From positions 10,742 to 74,741 of the forward strand of contig CAVGTF010000001.1 in the NCBI GenBank assembly GCA_963632245.1: DNA of 64,000 nucleotides, written 5' to 3'. The notes beneath the pieces were generated by a model that saw only the letters and a list, made by a program, of their open reading frames with translations, did not search any database and was not told where the DNA came from. Source of the stretch: UBA1724 sp963632245 (GTDB lineage Bacteria > Verrucomicrobiota > Lentisphaeria > Oligosphaerales > Oligosphaeraceae). The position numbers and the translations under genes are program-made. Shown one piece after another: positions 1 through 9,533 of this stretch; the first letter of the stretch is position 1, and each line of letters begins with the position of its first letter.

Positions 1-363
1 CAGGAGGAGTCGTCGGCAATCGGCCAAGACGGCGAGCATTTCCACGGCATCGGGGGCTTCGCTTTGGGCGTTTTCGGCCTCCCGAAGGAGGTGTGCCGCC
101 TTCAGGTCCTGTGCCACCAGGGATCGCGCCAGCCGATCGGAGTCCATGAGGATGGTGGCGTAGTCCCGTCGGAGTCCCGCCAACTCCTGTTCCCGGAGCT
201 TGAGGGTCTCCTGGAGTTGCTGGCGTTCAGTCTGGCACTGTGCCAGCGCCTGCCGGCTCTCCTCCAGTTGCATGCGAAGGACCTCAGCGGGGGCGTTTTC
301 CTCCTGGGCGCAGAGGCCCCATGATAGGAGGAATGCCAGCAGAATGACGGGGAATCGCGTCAT
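1..363 (-). CDS. Exported coiled-coil protein, C-terminus outside window
   Basis: Open frame on the minus strand from an ATG at 363 that runs off the left edge after 121 codons without a stop. The N-terminus has a typical signal peptide: a short basic start (MTRF), a hydrophobic stretch of about 14 residues, then a CAQ-type cleavage region near residue 20. Residues 25-85 are rich in Glu, Gln, Leu and Arg with heptad-like spacing (LEESRQALAQC..ERQQLQETL), so a periplasmic coiled coil is likely. It lies 11 bases downstream of hldD and is probably cotranscribed with it. No family can be named from the visible part. Confidence 0.75.
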   Translation of the reverse strand, partial: MTRFPVILLAFLLSWGLCAQEENAPAEVLRMQLEESRQALAQCQTERQQLQETLKLREQELAGLRRDYATILMDSDRLARSLVAQDLKAAHLLREAENAQSEAPDAVEMLAVLADCRRLLL

Positions 364-374
364 GAGTCGGTGGT

Positions 375-1397
375 CTAAAGATCTCCCAGATGGGCGCCCT
401 TGTCCAGATAGCGGACGTATTCCCGTGCCGCCTCTTCCAGCGTGAGGGGGGTCTCGGCGTATCCCGCCTTCCGGATCTTGTCCATCTCCAGGCAGGTGTA
501 GTACTGATACCGTGCCTTGAGTTCCTCGGGCATCTCGATGTATTGGATGCGGGGTTCCCGTTGCATGGCATTGAACATGGCGTGCGCCAGATCATTCCAG
601 GAGCGGGTGGAGCCGTAGCCGATGTTGTAGAGGCCACAGCACTTCGCGCCATCGTTCATGAAGAAGATGGTCATGTTGGCGGCATCGGTCACATAGAGGA
701 AGTCCCGCACCTGCTCGCCATCGGCGTATTCGGGGCGGTAGCTCTTGAAGAGCTTCACCTCGCCATCCTTGGAGATCTGCTCGTAGCAGCGAAGGAGCAT
801 GCTGCGCATCTTTCCCTTGTGGTATTCGTTGGGGCCGAAGACATTGGAGTATTTCACGCCAACGAAGGAGGCGCCGCCCTCCACGGGGGCGGTCAGCCAG
901 CCGCGATGGAGGAGATACTGGTCGAAGATCTGCTTGGAGTAGCCGTATTTGTTGAGGGGCCGCAGCAGATGGATGGTCTTCTCGTCGTCCTTGAAACCCT
1001 GCTCGCCGTCGCCATAAGTCGCTGCGCTGGAGGCATAGACCATGCGGACGCCGCGGCGGACGCAGTAGTCGGCCAGAAGTTTTCCGCAAGCGAAATTATT
1101 TTCGATGAGGTAGGAGGCATCGGGCTCGGTGGTATCGGAGCAGTTTCCCAGATGGAAGATGACCTGGAAGGGATACTTCTTGTCCAGGAGTCCGGAAGAG
1201 AGCTCCTCGTAGAAGCCGTCGTCCTTTTCGAAGTAGTCGGCGAAGCGGAGCGCCCGGAGATTCTGCCACTTCTCGCCGTCTTTCAGGGAGTCCACGATCA
1301 CGATGTTCTCGTAGCCCATCTGGTTGAGGCGGTAGACGATTGCGCTGCCAATGAGCCCCGCGCCGCCAGTCACCAGAATCCATGCATCACGTTCCAT
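375..1397 (-). CDS. hldD: ADP-L-glycero-D-manno-heptose 6-epimerase
   Basis: 340 residues, the usual length for HldD/RfaD. The extended short-chain dehydrogenase fold is clear: NAD-binding GGAGLIGS at residues 11-18, the family's typical continuation with conserved acidic and basic residues (VDSLKDGEKWQNL), SSAATYG with the catalytic Ser/Thr, and YGYSK with the catalytic Tyr and Lys. The enzyme converts ADP-D-glycero- to ADP-L-glycero-manno-heptose for the LPS inner core in the cytoplasm, so it is the best single sign of an LPS outer membrane here. A GAGGTAA ribosome site lies 6-8 bases before the ATG. It follows aroC by 65 bases on the same strand, so read-through from the aro genes is possible. 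Confidence 0.93.
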   Translation of the reverse strand: MERDAWILVTGGAGLIGSAIVYRLNQMGYENIVIVDSLKDGEKWQNLRALRFADYFEKDDGFYEELSSGLLDKKYPFQVIFHLGNCSDTTEPDASYLIENNFACGKLLADYCVRRGVRMVYASSAATYGDGEQGFKDDEKTIHLLRPLNKYGYSKQIFDQYLLHRGWLTAPVEGGASFVGVKYSNVFGPNEYHKGKMRSMLLRCYEQISKDGEVKLFKSYRPEYADGEQVRDFLYVTDAANMTIFFMNDGAKCCGLYNIGYGSTRSWNDLAHAMFNAMQREPRIQYIEMPEELKARYQYYTCLEMDKIRKAGYAETPLTLEEAAREYVRYLDKGAHLGDL

Positions 1398-1462
1398 GAA
1401 AATTACCTCGAGTTATTGAGTGCTATTTGTTGAATAGAAAGAGAAAGCGTCCCCGGTTTGAT

Positions 1463-2548
1463 TTACGGACGGGGTTCCCGGAGGGCGTCGTAGACCGCCA
1501 GGGCGGCGGCCGCCATGACCACCGGCACCGCGCGCACGACGATGCAGGGATCGTGTCGTCCGGCGATGGAGAGCTCCTGTGGCTCGTGTTTGGAGAGCGA
1601 GACGCTCTTCTGGGGTTGTCCAATGGAGGGCGTGGGCTTGAATGCCGCCCGGAAGACCAGTGGCATGCCCGTGGAAATGCCGCCCAGAATGCCGCCGCAG
1701 TGGTTGGTCTCCGTGCGCACACGGTCCTTGGCGTCCACCACATACGGGTCGTTGTTTTCGCTGCCGCGCACGCAGCTGCTGTAGAAGCCGTCACCAAAAG
1801 AGACGCCCTTCACTGCGGGAATGGCGAAGAGTGCCTGGGAGAGTCGGTTTTCCAGGCCATCGAACATGGGATCGCCAATGCCGGCGGGCAGTCCCACAAC
1901 CGCGGCCTCCACCACGCCACCCACGGAATCGCGCTCCTTGCGCGCGGCCTCCACCAGCTCCCGCATGTAAGCGCCGGCCTCGTCGTCCAAAACCGGGAAG
2001 GGCTTCTGAGAGACCCGCCGCAATTCTGCGCGGCTCACCAGCACGGGATCGAAGACCTCGTCGCCCACATTGCCGATCTGAGCGATGTGCGCCCCGACGG
2101 TGATGCCCTTCTTTTCCAGGATCTGCAGGAGGATTCCGCCGGCGATGCACAGTGGCGCCGTCAGGCGTCCGGAGAAGATTCCGCCGCCGCGGATGTCGTT
2201 GAAGCCGTGGAATTTAACGGCGGCGGGATAGTCGGCGTGACCGGGTCGCGGGCAGTCCTTCAGGTCGTTGTAATCCCGAGAATGCTGATCGGAATTCCGG
2301 ATGATTGCGCAGAGAGTAGCGCCGGTGGTGACGCCGTCTTGGAGTCCGGCGAGGAATTCGGGGTGATCGGGCTCTTTTCGTTGGGTAGCCAGGGCGTTTC
2401 GTCCGGGTGCGCGGCGATCCAGGAATGCCTGGAGGGCCTCCAGATCCACGGGGAATCCAGCGGGGAGTCCCTCCAGAGTGCAACCGATGGCGGGGCCGTG
2501 GGATTCGCCGAAGATGGTGAGCCGAATGTTCTTGCCGTAGGAATTCAC
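1463..2548 (-). CDS. aroC: Chorismate synthase
   Basis: 361 residues, normal length. It makes chorismate from EPSP with reduced FMN, the last shikimate step. Visible signatures are GESHG near residue 13, RPGHADYPA, the glycine-rich RGGGIFSGR, and GRHDPC near the C-terminus. The start is a GTG at 2548 (VNSYGKN...). The open frame continues upstream, but only inside aroA in another frame. The GTG overlaps the TGA of aroA by four bases (GTGA), and GAGAGGAGA lies just before it, so translation is probably coupled. It is the third gene of aroB-aroA-aroC. Confidence 0.95.
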   Translation of the reverse strand: MNSYGKNIRLTIFGESHGPAIGCTLEGLPAGFPVDLEALQAFLDRRAPGRNALATQRKEPDHPEFLAGLQDGVTTGATLCAIIRNSDQHSRDYNDLKDCPRPGHADYPAAVKFHGFNDIRGGGIFSGRLTAPLCIAGGILLQILEKKGITVGAHIAQIGNVGDEVFDPVLVSRAELRRVSQKPFPVLDDEAGAYMRELVEAARKERDSVGGVVEAAVVGLPAGIGDPMFDGLENRLSQALFAIPAVKGVSFGDGFYSSCVRGSENNDPYVVDAKDRVRTETNHCGGILGGISTGMPLVFRAAFKPTPSIGQPQKSVSLSKHEPQELSIAGRHDPCIVVRAVPVVMAAAALAVYDALREPRP

Positions 2549-3783
2549 AACGAGATCTCCTCTCCAGTGCAAAGGGAATAGGCCTGCCAAAAGGCCGGCC
2601 AGGACTTGGAAACCGCCTGGGCGTCCAGGATCTCCACCACGCCATCCGCAGCACAGGCCGCGGCGGCCGCCGCCATGACAATGCGGTGGTCGTTGACGCC
2701 ATCCACCACGCCGCCATGATAGCGCTCCACGCCAGTGACCGTCAGGGAGTCCCGGGTGGTCTCCACCATGCCGCCCAAAGAAAGCAACAGGCGTCGGACC
2801 GCCTCCAGACGATCGGATTCCTTCAGGCGCAGACGCTCCGCATGGAGAAAACGGGTGGTGCCACGGGAAAGCCCCGCCACCACTGCCAATGCGGGGACCA
2901 TGTCCGGAATGGCGCGCACATCGATCTCCGACACCGCGTGGAGCTCCCCGGGACGCACCCGGAGATCCGCGCCGGCAAAGTCCACTTGTGCTCCGAAGGC
3001 GCGGAGAAGCTCCACCACCCGTCGGTCGCCCTGGGCGGACTCCGCAGACAGATTTCTCAGCAGGAGCCCCTCGGGATTGCCGTGACCAAGGGCGGCGGCG
3101 ACCATGGGGAATGCGGCGGCGGACCAATCGCCCTCCACGGGCGGCATGTCCGCGCAAGCGCGGTAGTGTTGTCCGCCGGGGACGTGGAAAGCATCGGGGG
3201 ACTCCTCCACCACCACTCCGAAGCGCCGCATGGCATCTAGGGTCAAGGTCACATAATCCCGGGACTCCAGGGGAGTCGTGAGCCGCACCACGCCCTCCTG
3301 TCCCGTCAAGGGCAATGCCAGGAGGATTCCGGTGACGAATTGTGAGGAGATATTTCCGGGAAGAGCGAATTCACCGCCCTCCATGGACCCCTCCAGCGTC
3401 AACGGCAGATGCTCGCTGTTGCAACGGACGCCATGGCGGCGCAGTTCCGTCAAGAGGGTATCCACGGGCCGTTCCGGCAGACGGCCCTGTCCCGTAAAGC
3501 GGGTGGGGCGCCCCAATGCGGCGGCCACGGGCATGAGAAACCGGAGCGTGCTGCCGGATTCCCCGCAGTCCAGAACAGCTTCGGCAGCAACGGGATCCAG
3601 CAGTGCCTCCAGACAGCGCCGGGTGGCGAACAGATCCGCGGAGGCAGGACCATGCAGGGTCACTTTTGACGGCGAGACACCCGAAAGCGCGGCGCAGATC
3701 ATCTGTCGGTGCGCCACGGATTTGGAGGACGGTATCTGGACCGTGCCTCGCCAAAGCTGAGGAGTCAGCACAACGCGGCTCAT
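2545..3783 (-). CDS. aroA: 3-phosphoshikimate 1-carboxyvinyltransferase (EPSP synthase)
   Basis: 412 residues from the ATG at 3783, which overlaps the aroB stop as ATGA; an in-frame ATG 12 bases upstream (3795) is the alternative. It transfers enolpyruvate from PEP to shikimate-3-phosphate. Family signatures are the N-terminal PSSKSVAHR, the central GESGSTLRF, the RLKESDR motif with conserved Lys/Glu/Asp/Arg, and the C-terminal GVNDHRIVM. Two-domain length is normal. The four-base overlaps with aroB upstream and aroC downstream make this a tight three-gene operon. Confidence 0.95.
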   Translation of the reverse strand: MSRVVLTPQLWRGTVQIPSSKSVAHRQMICAALSGVSPSKVTLHGPASADLFATRRCLEALLDPVAAEAVLDCGESGSTLRFLMPVAAALGRPTRFTGQGRLPERPVDTLLTELRRHGVRCNSEHLPLTLEGSMEGGEFALPGNISSQFVTGILLALPLTGQEGVVRLTTPLESRDYVTLTLDAMRRFGVVVEESPDAFHVPGGQHYRACADMPPVEGDWSAAAFPMVAAALGHGNPEGLLLRNLSAESAQGDRRVVELLRAFGAQVDFAGADLRVRPGELHAVSEIDVRAIPDMVPALAVVAGLSRGTTRFLHAERLRLKESDRLEAVRRLLLSLGGMVETTRDSLTVTGVERYHGGVVDGVNDHRIVMAAAAAACAADGVVEILDAQAVSKSWPAFWQAYSLCTGEEISL

Positions 3784-4835
3784 GCGGTCTTCCATCCCGA
3801 GCGGATTTGAGAGACCGGCACCCGGCGCAACACACAGTGCCCCAGGACCTCCGGCACCACCAGCGTCAGAGAATCGCCGCTGCGCTTCTTGTCATGGAGC
3901 ATCGCCTCCACCAACTCCTCCCAGGGATAGGGGAGCACCACGGGGAGCTCATATTGCAGAAGGGACTGTTCCAACGCCACATGCAACTCCGGCTCGCGGC
4001 ACCATCCCAGGCGCTCCGCCATCCGGGTGATAGCCGCCATGCCGATGGCAACTGCCTGACCGTGGGAGATCCCGAAATGACTGCGGCGCTCCACGGCATG
4101 CCCGATGGTGTGTCCAAAATTCAGCAACGCGCGGTCGCCGCGGTCGAATTCGTCTCCGGCGACAATCTCCGCCTTGATCTCCACGCAACGCGCGATGACC
4201 TCCCGGAGATGTTCCTGGAGGCCATTGGGTGCCGCTAGTGTACGGAAGAGCCCCGCATCGCGGATCACGCCATATTTGATGGCCTCCGCCACGCCGTCAA
4301 AGAGGATTCGTTGCGGGAGGGTCTGCAGCAATTCGGTATCGCAGAGGACTCCGCTGGGCTGCCAGAAGGCGCCGGCCAGATTCTTTCCCTGCGGGAGGTC
4401 CACGCCCGTCTTGCCGCCCACCGAGGAGTCGATGGCCGCCAAAAGCGTGGTGGGGATCTGCACCACGCGGATGCCGCGCAGGTAGATGGCCGCCGTAAAG
4501 CCCGCCATATCGCCCGTCACACCACCGCCCAAGGCCACCACCAGATCACTCCGGGTCAGCTGCGCATTCGCCAAGAAGTCCAGCATTTCCGCGATGGAAG
4601 CGAGGGTCTTGCTGGCCTCGCCGGCGGGAAAGACATGCGACACCGCCCCCTCAGGCAAAAACGCCATGACCCGCTGCAGATGCAACGGTGCCACATTGCT
4701 GTCCGTAATCACCGCGACACGATGGGCACCCAGCCGCGCCACCAGCTCCGGCAACAGCGACAGCGCGCCCTGTCCGATGGCGACCTGATAGTCGCCGCCA
4801 GAACAGTGAACGGGAATGCGGGAGAGGGAAGACAT
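3780..4835 (-). CDS. aroB: 3-dehydroquinate synthase
   Basis: 351 residues. This NAD- and metal-dependent enzyme cyclises DAHP to 3-dehydroquinate. Visible are the NAD-binding GGGVTGDMAGF stretch, the substrate-site PTTLLAAIDSSVGGKTGVD region, EAIKYG, and metal-ligand histidines in LNFGHTIGHAVE. It is first in aroB-aroA-aroC. The ATG has no Shine-Dalgarno sequence. Instead the coding-strand leader ends in a CTTCCTCC-rich pyrimidine tail of the repeat element described at 4836-5352, 7-10 bases from the start. How it is expressed from behind the repeat is unclear. Confidence 0.95.
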   Translation of the reverse strand: MSSLSRIPVHCSGGDYQVAIGQGALSLLPELVARLGAHRVAVITDSNVAPLHLQRVMAFLPEGAVSHVFPAGEASKTLASIAEMLDFLANAQLTRSDLVVALGGGVTGDMAGFTAAIYLRGIRVVQIPTTLLAAIDSSVGGKTGVDLPQGKNLAGAFWQPSGVLCDTELLQTLPQRILFDGVAEAIKYGVIRDAGLFRTLAAPNGLQEHLREVIARCVEIKAEIVAGDEFDRGDRALLNFGHTIGHAVERRSHFGISHGQAVAIGMAAITRMAERLGWCREPELHVALEQSLLQYELPVVLPYPWEELVEAMLHDKKRSGDSLTLVVPEVLGHCVLRRVPVSQIRSGWKTA

Positions 4836-5352
4836 ACAAGAAAAAAGGAGGAAGGAGGAGGGAGGAAGGAGGAAGTTAGGCCAGGGTTTCGTTGCCGAAA
4901 CCCATCGCCGGGAAGACCCGGCGATTACGCCAATGCGCGCCCAGTGGCGCGCAAAAAGGGAAAAGGCAAAAATTGCACCGCCATTAGGCGGAAGAGCCGC
5001 GCAGCGACCTTGTAAACTGGTCGCTAGCCACTAATCACTAATTGCTAAGCACTTACGGCGCATTTGATGCGCCACAGCGGGGGCACGGGGGGCGCAAGCC
5101 CCACTAGAAAAAAGGAGGAAGGAGGAGGGAGGAAGGAGGAAGTTAGGCCAGGGTTTCGTTGCCGAAACCCATCGCCGGGAAGACCCGGCGATTGCGCCAA
5201 TGCGCGCCCAGTTGGCGCGCAAAAAGGGAAAAGGCAAAAATCGCACCGCCATTAGGCGGAAGAGCGCCTGCTGCACCTTATAGGCTAGCCACTAATCACT
5301 AATTGCTAAGCAGTTACGACGCATTGATGCACCGTAATGGTGGCAACAGTCG
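4836..5352. repeat. Two tandem copies of a modular palindromic intergenic repeat
   Basis: No gene. The gap between tyrA and aroB is filled by a unit repeated at a 267-base offset (AAAAAAGG at 4841 and 5108). Each copy reads, on the plus strand: a purine tail (GGAGGAAGG repeats), AAGTTAGGCCAGGGTTTCG with its inverted partner CGAAACCC, a CGCCGGG..CCCGGCG hairpin, GCGCGCC..GGCGCGC, CCGCCATTAGGCGG, and the words TAGCCACTAATCACTAATTG and GCTAAG. The two copies differ by scattered substitutions and small indels, mostly in loops. The same modules recur in most long gaps of the window. Confidence 0.85.
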
Positions 5353-6216
5353 CTAGAAGAGGGAGTAGGGAGTGCGGGGAAGGGCGTTGACCTTCTCTTT
5401 GGTCTCGCGGCCCGTCCGGATCAGCTTCTGGAGCGCCGCCTCATCGCTGTCGGACAGCGCCGTCCGGAATGCCTGGAGATTCCCGATGACGTGATCCAGC
5501 TCCTTCAGCAGATCGTCCCGATTTGCCAGGAAGAGTTCGCTCCAGAGGGTCTCCTGCATGGTGGCCACGCGGCTCATATCCCGGAAGGATCCCGCGGAGA
5601 ATCCGCTATGCTGGAGGGCGGTGGGGGACTGCACGTAGGAGCTCGCCAGGATGTGTGGCAACTGGCTAGTATACGCGATGATCCGGTCGTGTTCCTCCGC
5701 AGTGGTGAATTTCACGCTGCCGAAGCCCAGTTCCAAAAAGAAGTTCTTCACCCGCTCCAGGGTCTCGATGGGCAGCGCCCCCTGAGGCACCAGAATCATG
5801 GATGCCTGGTTGAAGAGATTCCCCATGGATGCCTCAAAGCCCGAGCGCTCGATGCCCGCCATGGGATGGCCGCCGAGGAAGACCAATCCGTGATCCTTGC
5901 AGAGTCCCCCCAGCGCCTCGCAGACCACGCGCTTCACGCCGCAGCAGTCCACGACCAGCGTGCCGGGGCGCAACTGCGAAACATGCTCCTTCATCCACTG
6001 GATGGTCCCCTGGGGATACAGGGACAAAATCAGCATTTCCACCTTGCCTAGCTCACTATCCTCCAGGATGCCATCCACCGCGCCGACCAGTTTCGCGCGG
6101 AGGCGGACGGATTCCTGGATGTCTGCGCCCAGCACCCGGTAGCCGCCATGCGCCTTGATGGCGCGGGCCAGCGAGCCGCCGATGAGGCCCAGTCCCACGA
6201 CGCCGATGGTCTCCAT
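5353..6216 (-). CDS. tyrA: Prephenate (or arogenate) dehydrogenase
   Basis: 287 residues from the ATG at 6216, two bases after the stop of the DAHP synthase gene. A longer open frame upstream overlaps that gene and is not used. The N-terminal Rossmann motif GVVGLGLIGGSLARAIK (about residues 4-20) and the GGHPMAG stretch are typical of TyrA, which oxidatively decarboxylates prephenate to 4-hydroxyphenylpyruvate. There is no fused chorismate mutase and no recognisable C-terminal ACT domain, so feedback control may rest on DAHP synthase. The last codons (TPYSLF, stop) coincide with a purine-rich AGAAGAGGGAGTAGGGAG word on the opposite strand that recurs in the repeats, so the repeat may have reshaped the C-terminus. 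Confidence 0.9.
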   Translation of the reverse strand: METIGVVGLGLIGGSLARAIKAHGGYRVLGADIQESVRLRAKLVGAVDGILEDSELGKVEMLILSLYPQGTIQWMKEHVSQLRPGTLVVDCCGVKRVVCEALGGLCKDHGLVFLGGHPMAGIERSGFEASMGNLFNQASMILVPQGALPIETLERVKNFFLELGFGSVKFTTAEEHDRIIAYTSQLPHILASSYVQSPTALQHSGFSAGSFRDMSRVATMQETLWSELFLANRDDLLKELDHVIGNLQAFRTALSDSDEAALQKLIRTGRETKEKVNALPRTPYSLF

Positions 6217-6218
6217 GG

Positions 6219-7244
<1,026 letters not shown>

Positions 7245-7344
7245 CCCCTCCCCTCAACAAAAAAACACACGTCCTCCGCGCCGAAAAAAATCAGGGAGGG
7301 GAGCAGGCGCAAAAGGACACAAGACTTTCCCCCGAAAAAAGAAA

Positions 7345-7379
7345 CGGCATAATTTAGCCTGCGTCCCATAAACTGCCCA
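7345..7379 (-). promoter_or_regulatory. Likely promoter of aroF-tyrA
   Basis: On the minus strand TGGGCA (four of six matches to the sigma-70 -35 box) is followed after 17 bases by TAAATT and then ATGCCG. The TAnnnT-ATGCC arrangement recurs upstream of gpsA, tig and the MATE gene. The ATG of aroF is about 100 bases downstream. Confidence 0.5.
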
Positions 7380-7424
7380 TATCCCCCACCCTGCAGACGC
7401 CCCCCCTCGGCGCACGCAGGCAGA

Positions 7425-9419
7425 CTAGGCAGTCTGGATAAAGGAGAGTGCAGGCAGCTCCGCGCCATTACGGAGATTGCCCGTGGGGCAGGCCACATTG
7501 GCGTTATAGCGAACCGCGGAGGCCTCGGCGACCTCCGGGGAGTTCACCACCACGCAGTCGCCCTGGATCTCCGCCTGCGCGGGATAGAAAACGCCATCTG
7601 CACCGGCGACTTCGAAGCCCTTGAGCTCCTCTGCGCCTTCGGCATGGAGACCCTGCCCATATTGGAAGTGCAGACAGAGCTTCGCGGTGCCCTGGTGGCT
7701 AATGAAATCCAGGGTGGGTCCCTGTGGCACCACGGTGGCGTCGCCATAGACCCGCGACAGCGCCTGAAGGGAGAGTCGATATCCGAAGGAGCGCTTGTCG
7801 TGGGGATGGATATCCAGGGGTTCGAAGAGCGCCAGATCGCTGGCGGTAATCACGCCAGTATTGGGCACCGCGAGATATGCGCGGCGCTGCGCGTCCTGGA
7901 TGCGGAGCCAGCGGTCCGCAACGGGGGACTCGTAGTTTGCCAGCTGCACGAAGAAGAAGGGGAATTCGTCGCCCTGCCCCCACGCGCGCCGCCAGTCGCG
8001 GATCATATCGCAGAAGCGCATGTAGTAGAGGTTTGTGGTCTCCTCCTGGTCGGTATCGCTCTCGCCCTGATACCAGAGAACGCCGCGGATGGCGAAGGGA
8101 ATGAGGGGGCGGATCTTGTTATCAAAGAGCCGGTGGGGCGCATTCTGGTCGCTGGGCGCGGAGTAGAAGCGTGGATTGAGGCAGGAGGGCGTGAAGGCGT
8201 ATTCCACGATGGCCTTCCAGTGCCGCTCTTCGCAGAGGGAGATGGTCTCGCCAGTGACCGTATTCTTCAGGAAATAGAGTCTCCGGGGGCCGCCGAGGCT
8301 TCCGTCGTAGTAGAAGCAGAATGCGCGGACCGCCACCACATTCCGGCCGGCCTTCACCAGCTCGCCAGGCACCGGGTAGATGCGGGGCACGCACCAATAC
8401 TGGGTCTCGAAATCCTTTCCGGTGGCGCCCACCTGGACGCCGTTGAAGTAGGTGATGTCGTGCTTGTCCACGGGACCGAGGTGAAGTTCCAGGGGCTGTC
8501 CCGCCCAGCTCGCCGGGATCTCCACGGCCTTGCGCACCCAGATGGCGCCGTGGGTGGAGAAGTTCTGTCCCATCCAGGAGCCAGGGATCTGCAGGGTGCC
8601 CCACTGGGAGTCGTCCAGGTCGGGAGAGGCGTAGCCCTTGGCGAAGCCCTGGTTGCCGCGGTCCCGCTCAGTGACCTTCGCAAAATCGATGGATGCCTCG
8701 TCGCCCAGACCACTCTCGAGAGTCTCCTGGCCCTTCAGAAGTACATTCCAGCGTTCGGGATCATTGCTCATCTCCTCGGATTTGCGCAAGGCGGCGCGGT
8801 TTTCGGGGCGCGCGGCGAAGGCCTCGCGGCTCAGCCAGGCGGAGACCACGGTGCCGCCCCAGGAGGAGTGCACAATGCCCACGGGCACCTCCGGGAAACG
8901 CTTGCGCAAATTCAGTGCGAACCAGGCACCGATGGCGGTGAATTGGGGGGCGGTATTCTCGTTGGAGAGCCTCCATTCTGCGCCGGGGGTCAGCTCGTAG
9001 CCGGGGTTGTAGACGCCATCGTTCTTGGTGGTGAAGCAGCGCAGCAGGGGATCCACGCCGCCCTCTTTCAGAAAGTCCTTGGTCTGATCCAACGGATCAT
9101 TGGGATTCGGAGCGAAGGTCATCAACGGGAACTCCGCATTGGACTGTCCGGAGACCAGCCAGACCTCGCCGACTACCAAATCACGAACCACACACTCTTC
9201 GCTCCCACAGGTGATCCGCAACTCCAAGGGACCGCCAGATTCCAGCGCCGGGAAGCGCAGTTCGAAACGGCCATCCCAGGAAGAAAGCCCCTGCGCCACA
9301 CGGTCGGCGCCCAGGGTTCCCCGGACCACGGTACGCTTGGCGTCACACCAGCCCCACACGACGACGGGCTTGTTGCGTTGAATCACAGCATGATCAGACC
9401 AGATGGATGCGAGTCTCAT
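7425..9419 (-). CDS. Sialate O-acetylesterase-like SGNH hydrolase
   Basis: 664 residues. The catalytic blocks of the SASA family are visible: GQSNAE at residues 91-96 (nucleophile Ser93), WGGTVVSAWLS, VLWYQGESD, and a late DIHPHDK that supplies the Asp-x-x-His pair. A beta-sandwich (galactose-binding-like, around residues 270-390) interrupts the hydrolase, as is common in the family. Homologues remove acetyl groups from sialic acid or plant glycans. No signal peptide is visible at the chosen ATG (MRLASIW), so it may be cytoplasmic or the start may be wrong. The start has no clear ribosome site. The substrate is not certain. Confidence 0.8.
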   Translation of the reverse strand: MRLASIWSDHAVIQRNKPVVVWGWCDAKRTVVRGTLGADRVAQGLSSWDGRFELRFPALESGGPLELRITCGSEECVVRDLVVGEVWLVSGQSNAEFPLMTFAPNPNDPLDQTKDFLKEGGVDPLLRCFTTKNDGVYNPGYELTPGAEWRLSNENTAPQFTAIGAWFALNLRKRFPEVPVGIVHSSWGGTVVSAWLSREAFAARPENRAALRKSEEMSNDPERWNVLLKGQETLESGLGDEASIDFAKVTERDRGNQGFAKGYASPDLDDSQWGTLQIPGSWMGQNFSTHGAIWVRKAVEIPASWAGQPLELHLGPVDKHDITYFNGVQVGATGKDFETQYWCVPRIYPVPGELVKAGRNVVAVRAFCFYYDGSLGGPRRLYFLKNTVTGETISLCEERHWKAIVEYAFTPSCLNPRFYSAPSDQNAPHRLFDNKIRPLIPFAIRGVLWYQGESDTDQEETTNLYYMRFCDMIRDWRRAWGQGDEFPFFFVQLANYESPVADRWLRIQDAQRRAYLAVPNTGVITASDLALFEPLDIHPHDKRSFGYRLSLQALSRVYGDATVVPQGPTLDFISHQGTAKLCLHFQYGQGLHAEGAEELKGFEVAGADGVFYPAQAEIQGDCVVVNSPEVAEASAVRYNANVACPTGNLRNGAELPALSFIQTA

Positions 9420-9533
9420 AGCAGTCAGAAAGGTGTCTTGAGGAGTAATTTAGAAGAAGAAAAAGGGGCGTAGAAAGGGAAAACTCCATACCATAATTTC
9501 AGAGGCAAAGACGGCCGTCCTTCTCCCATCAAA

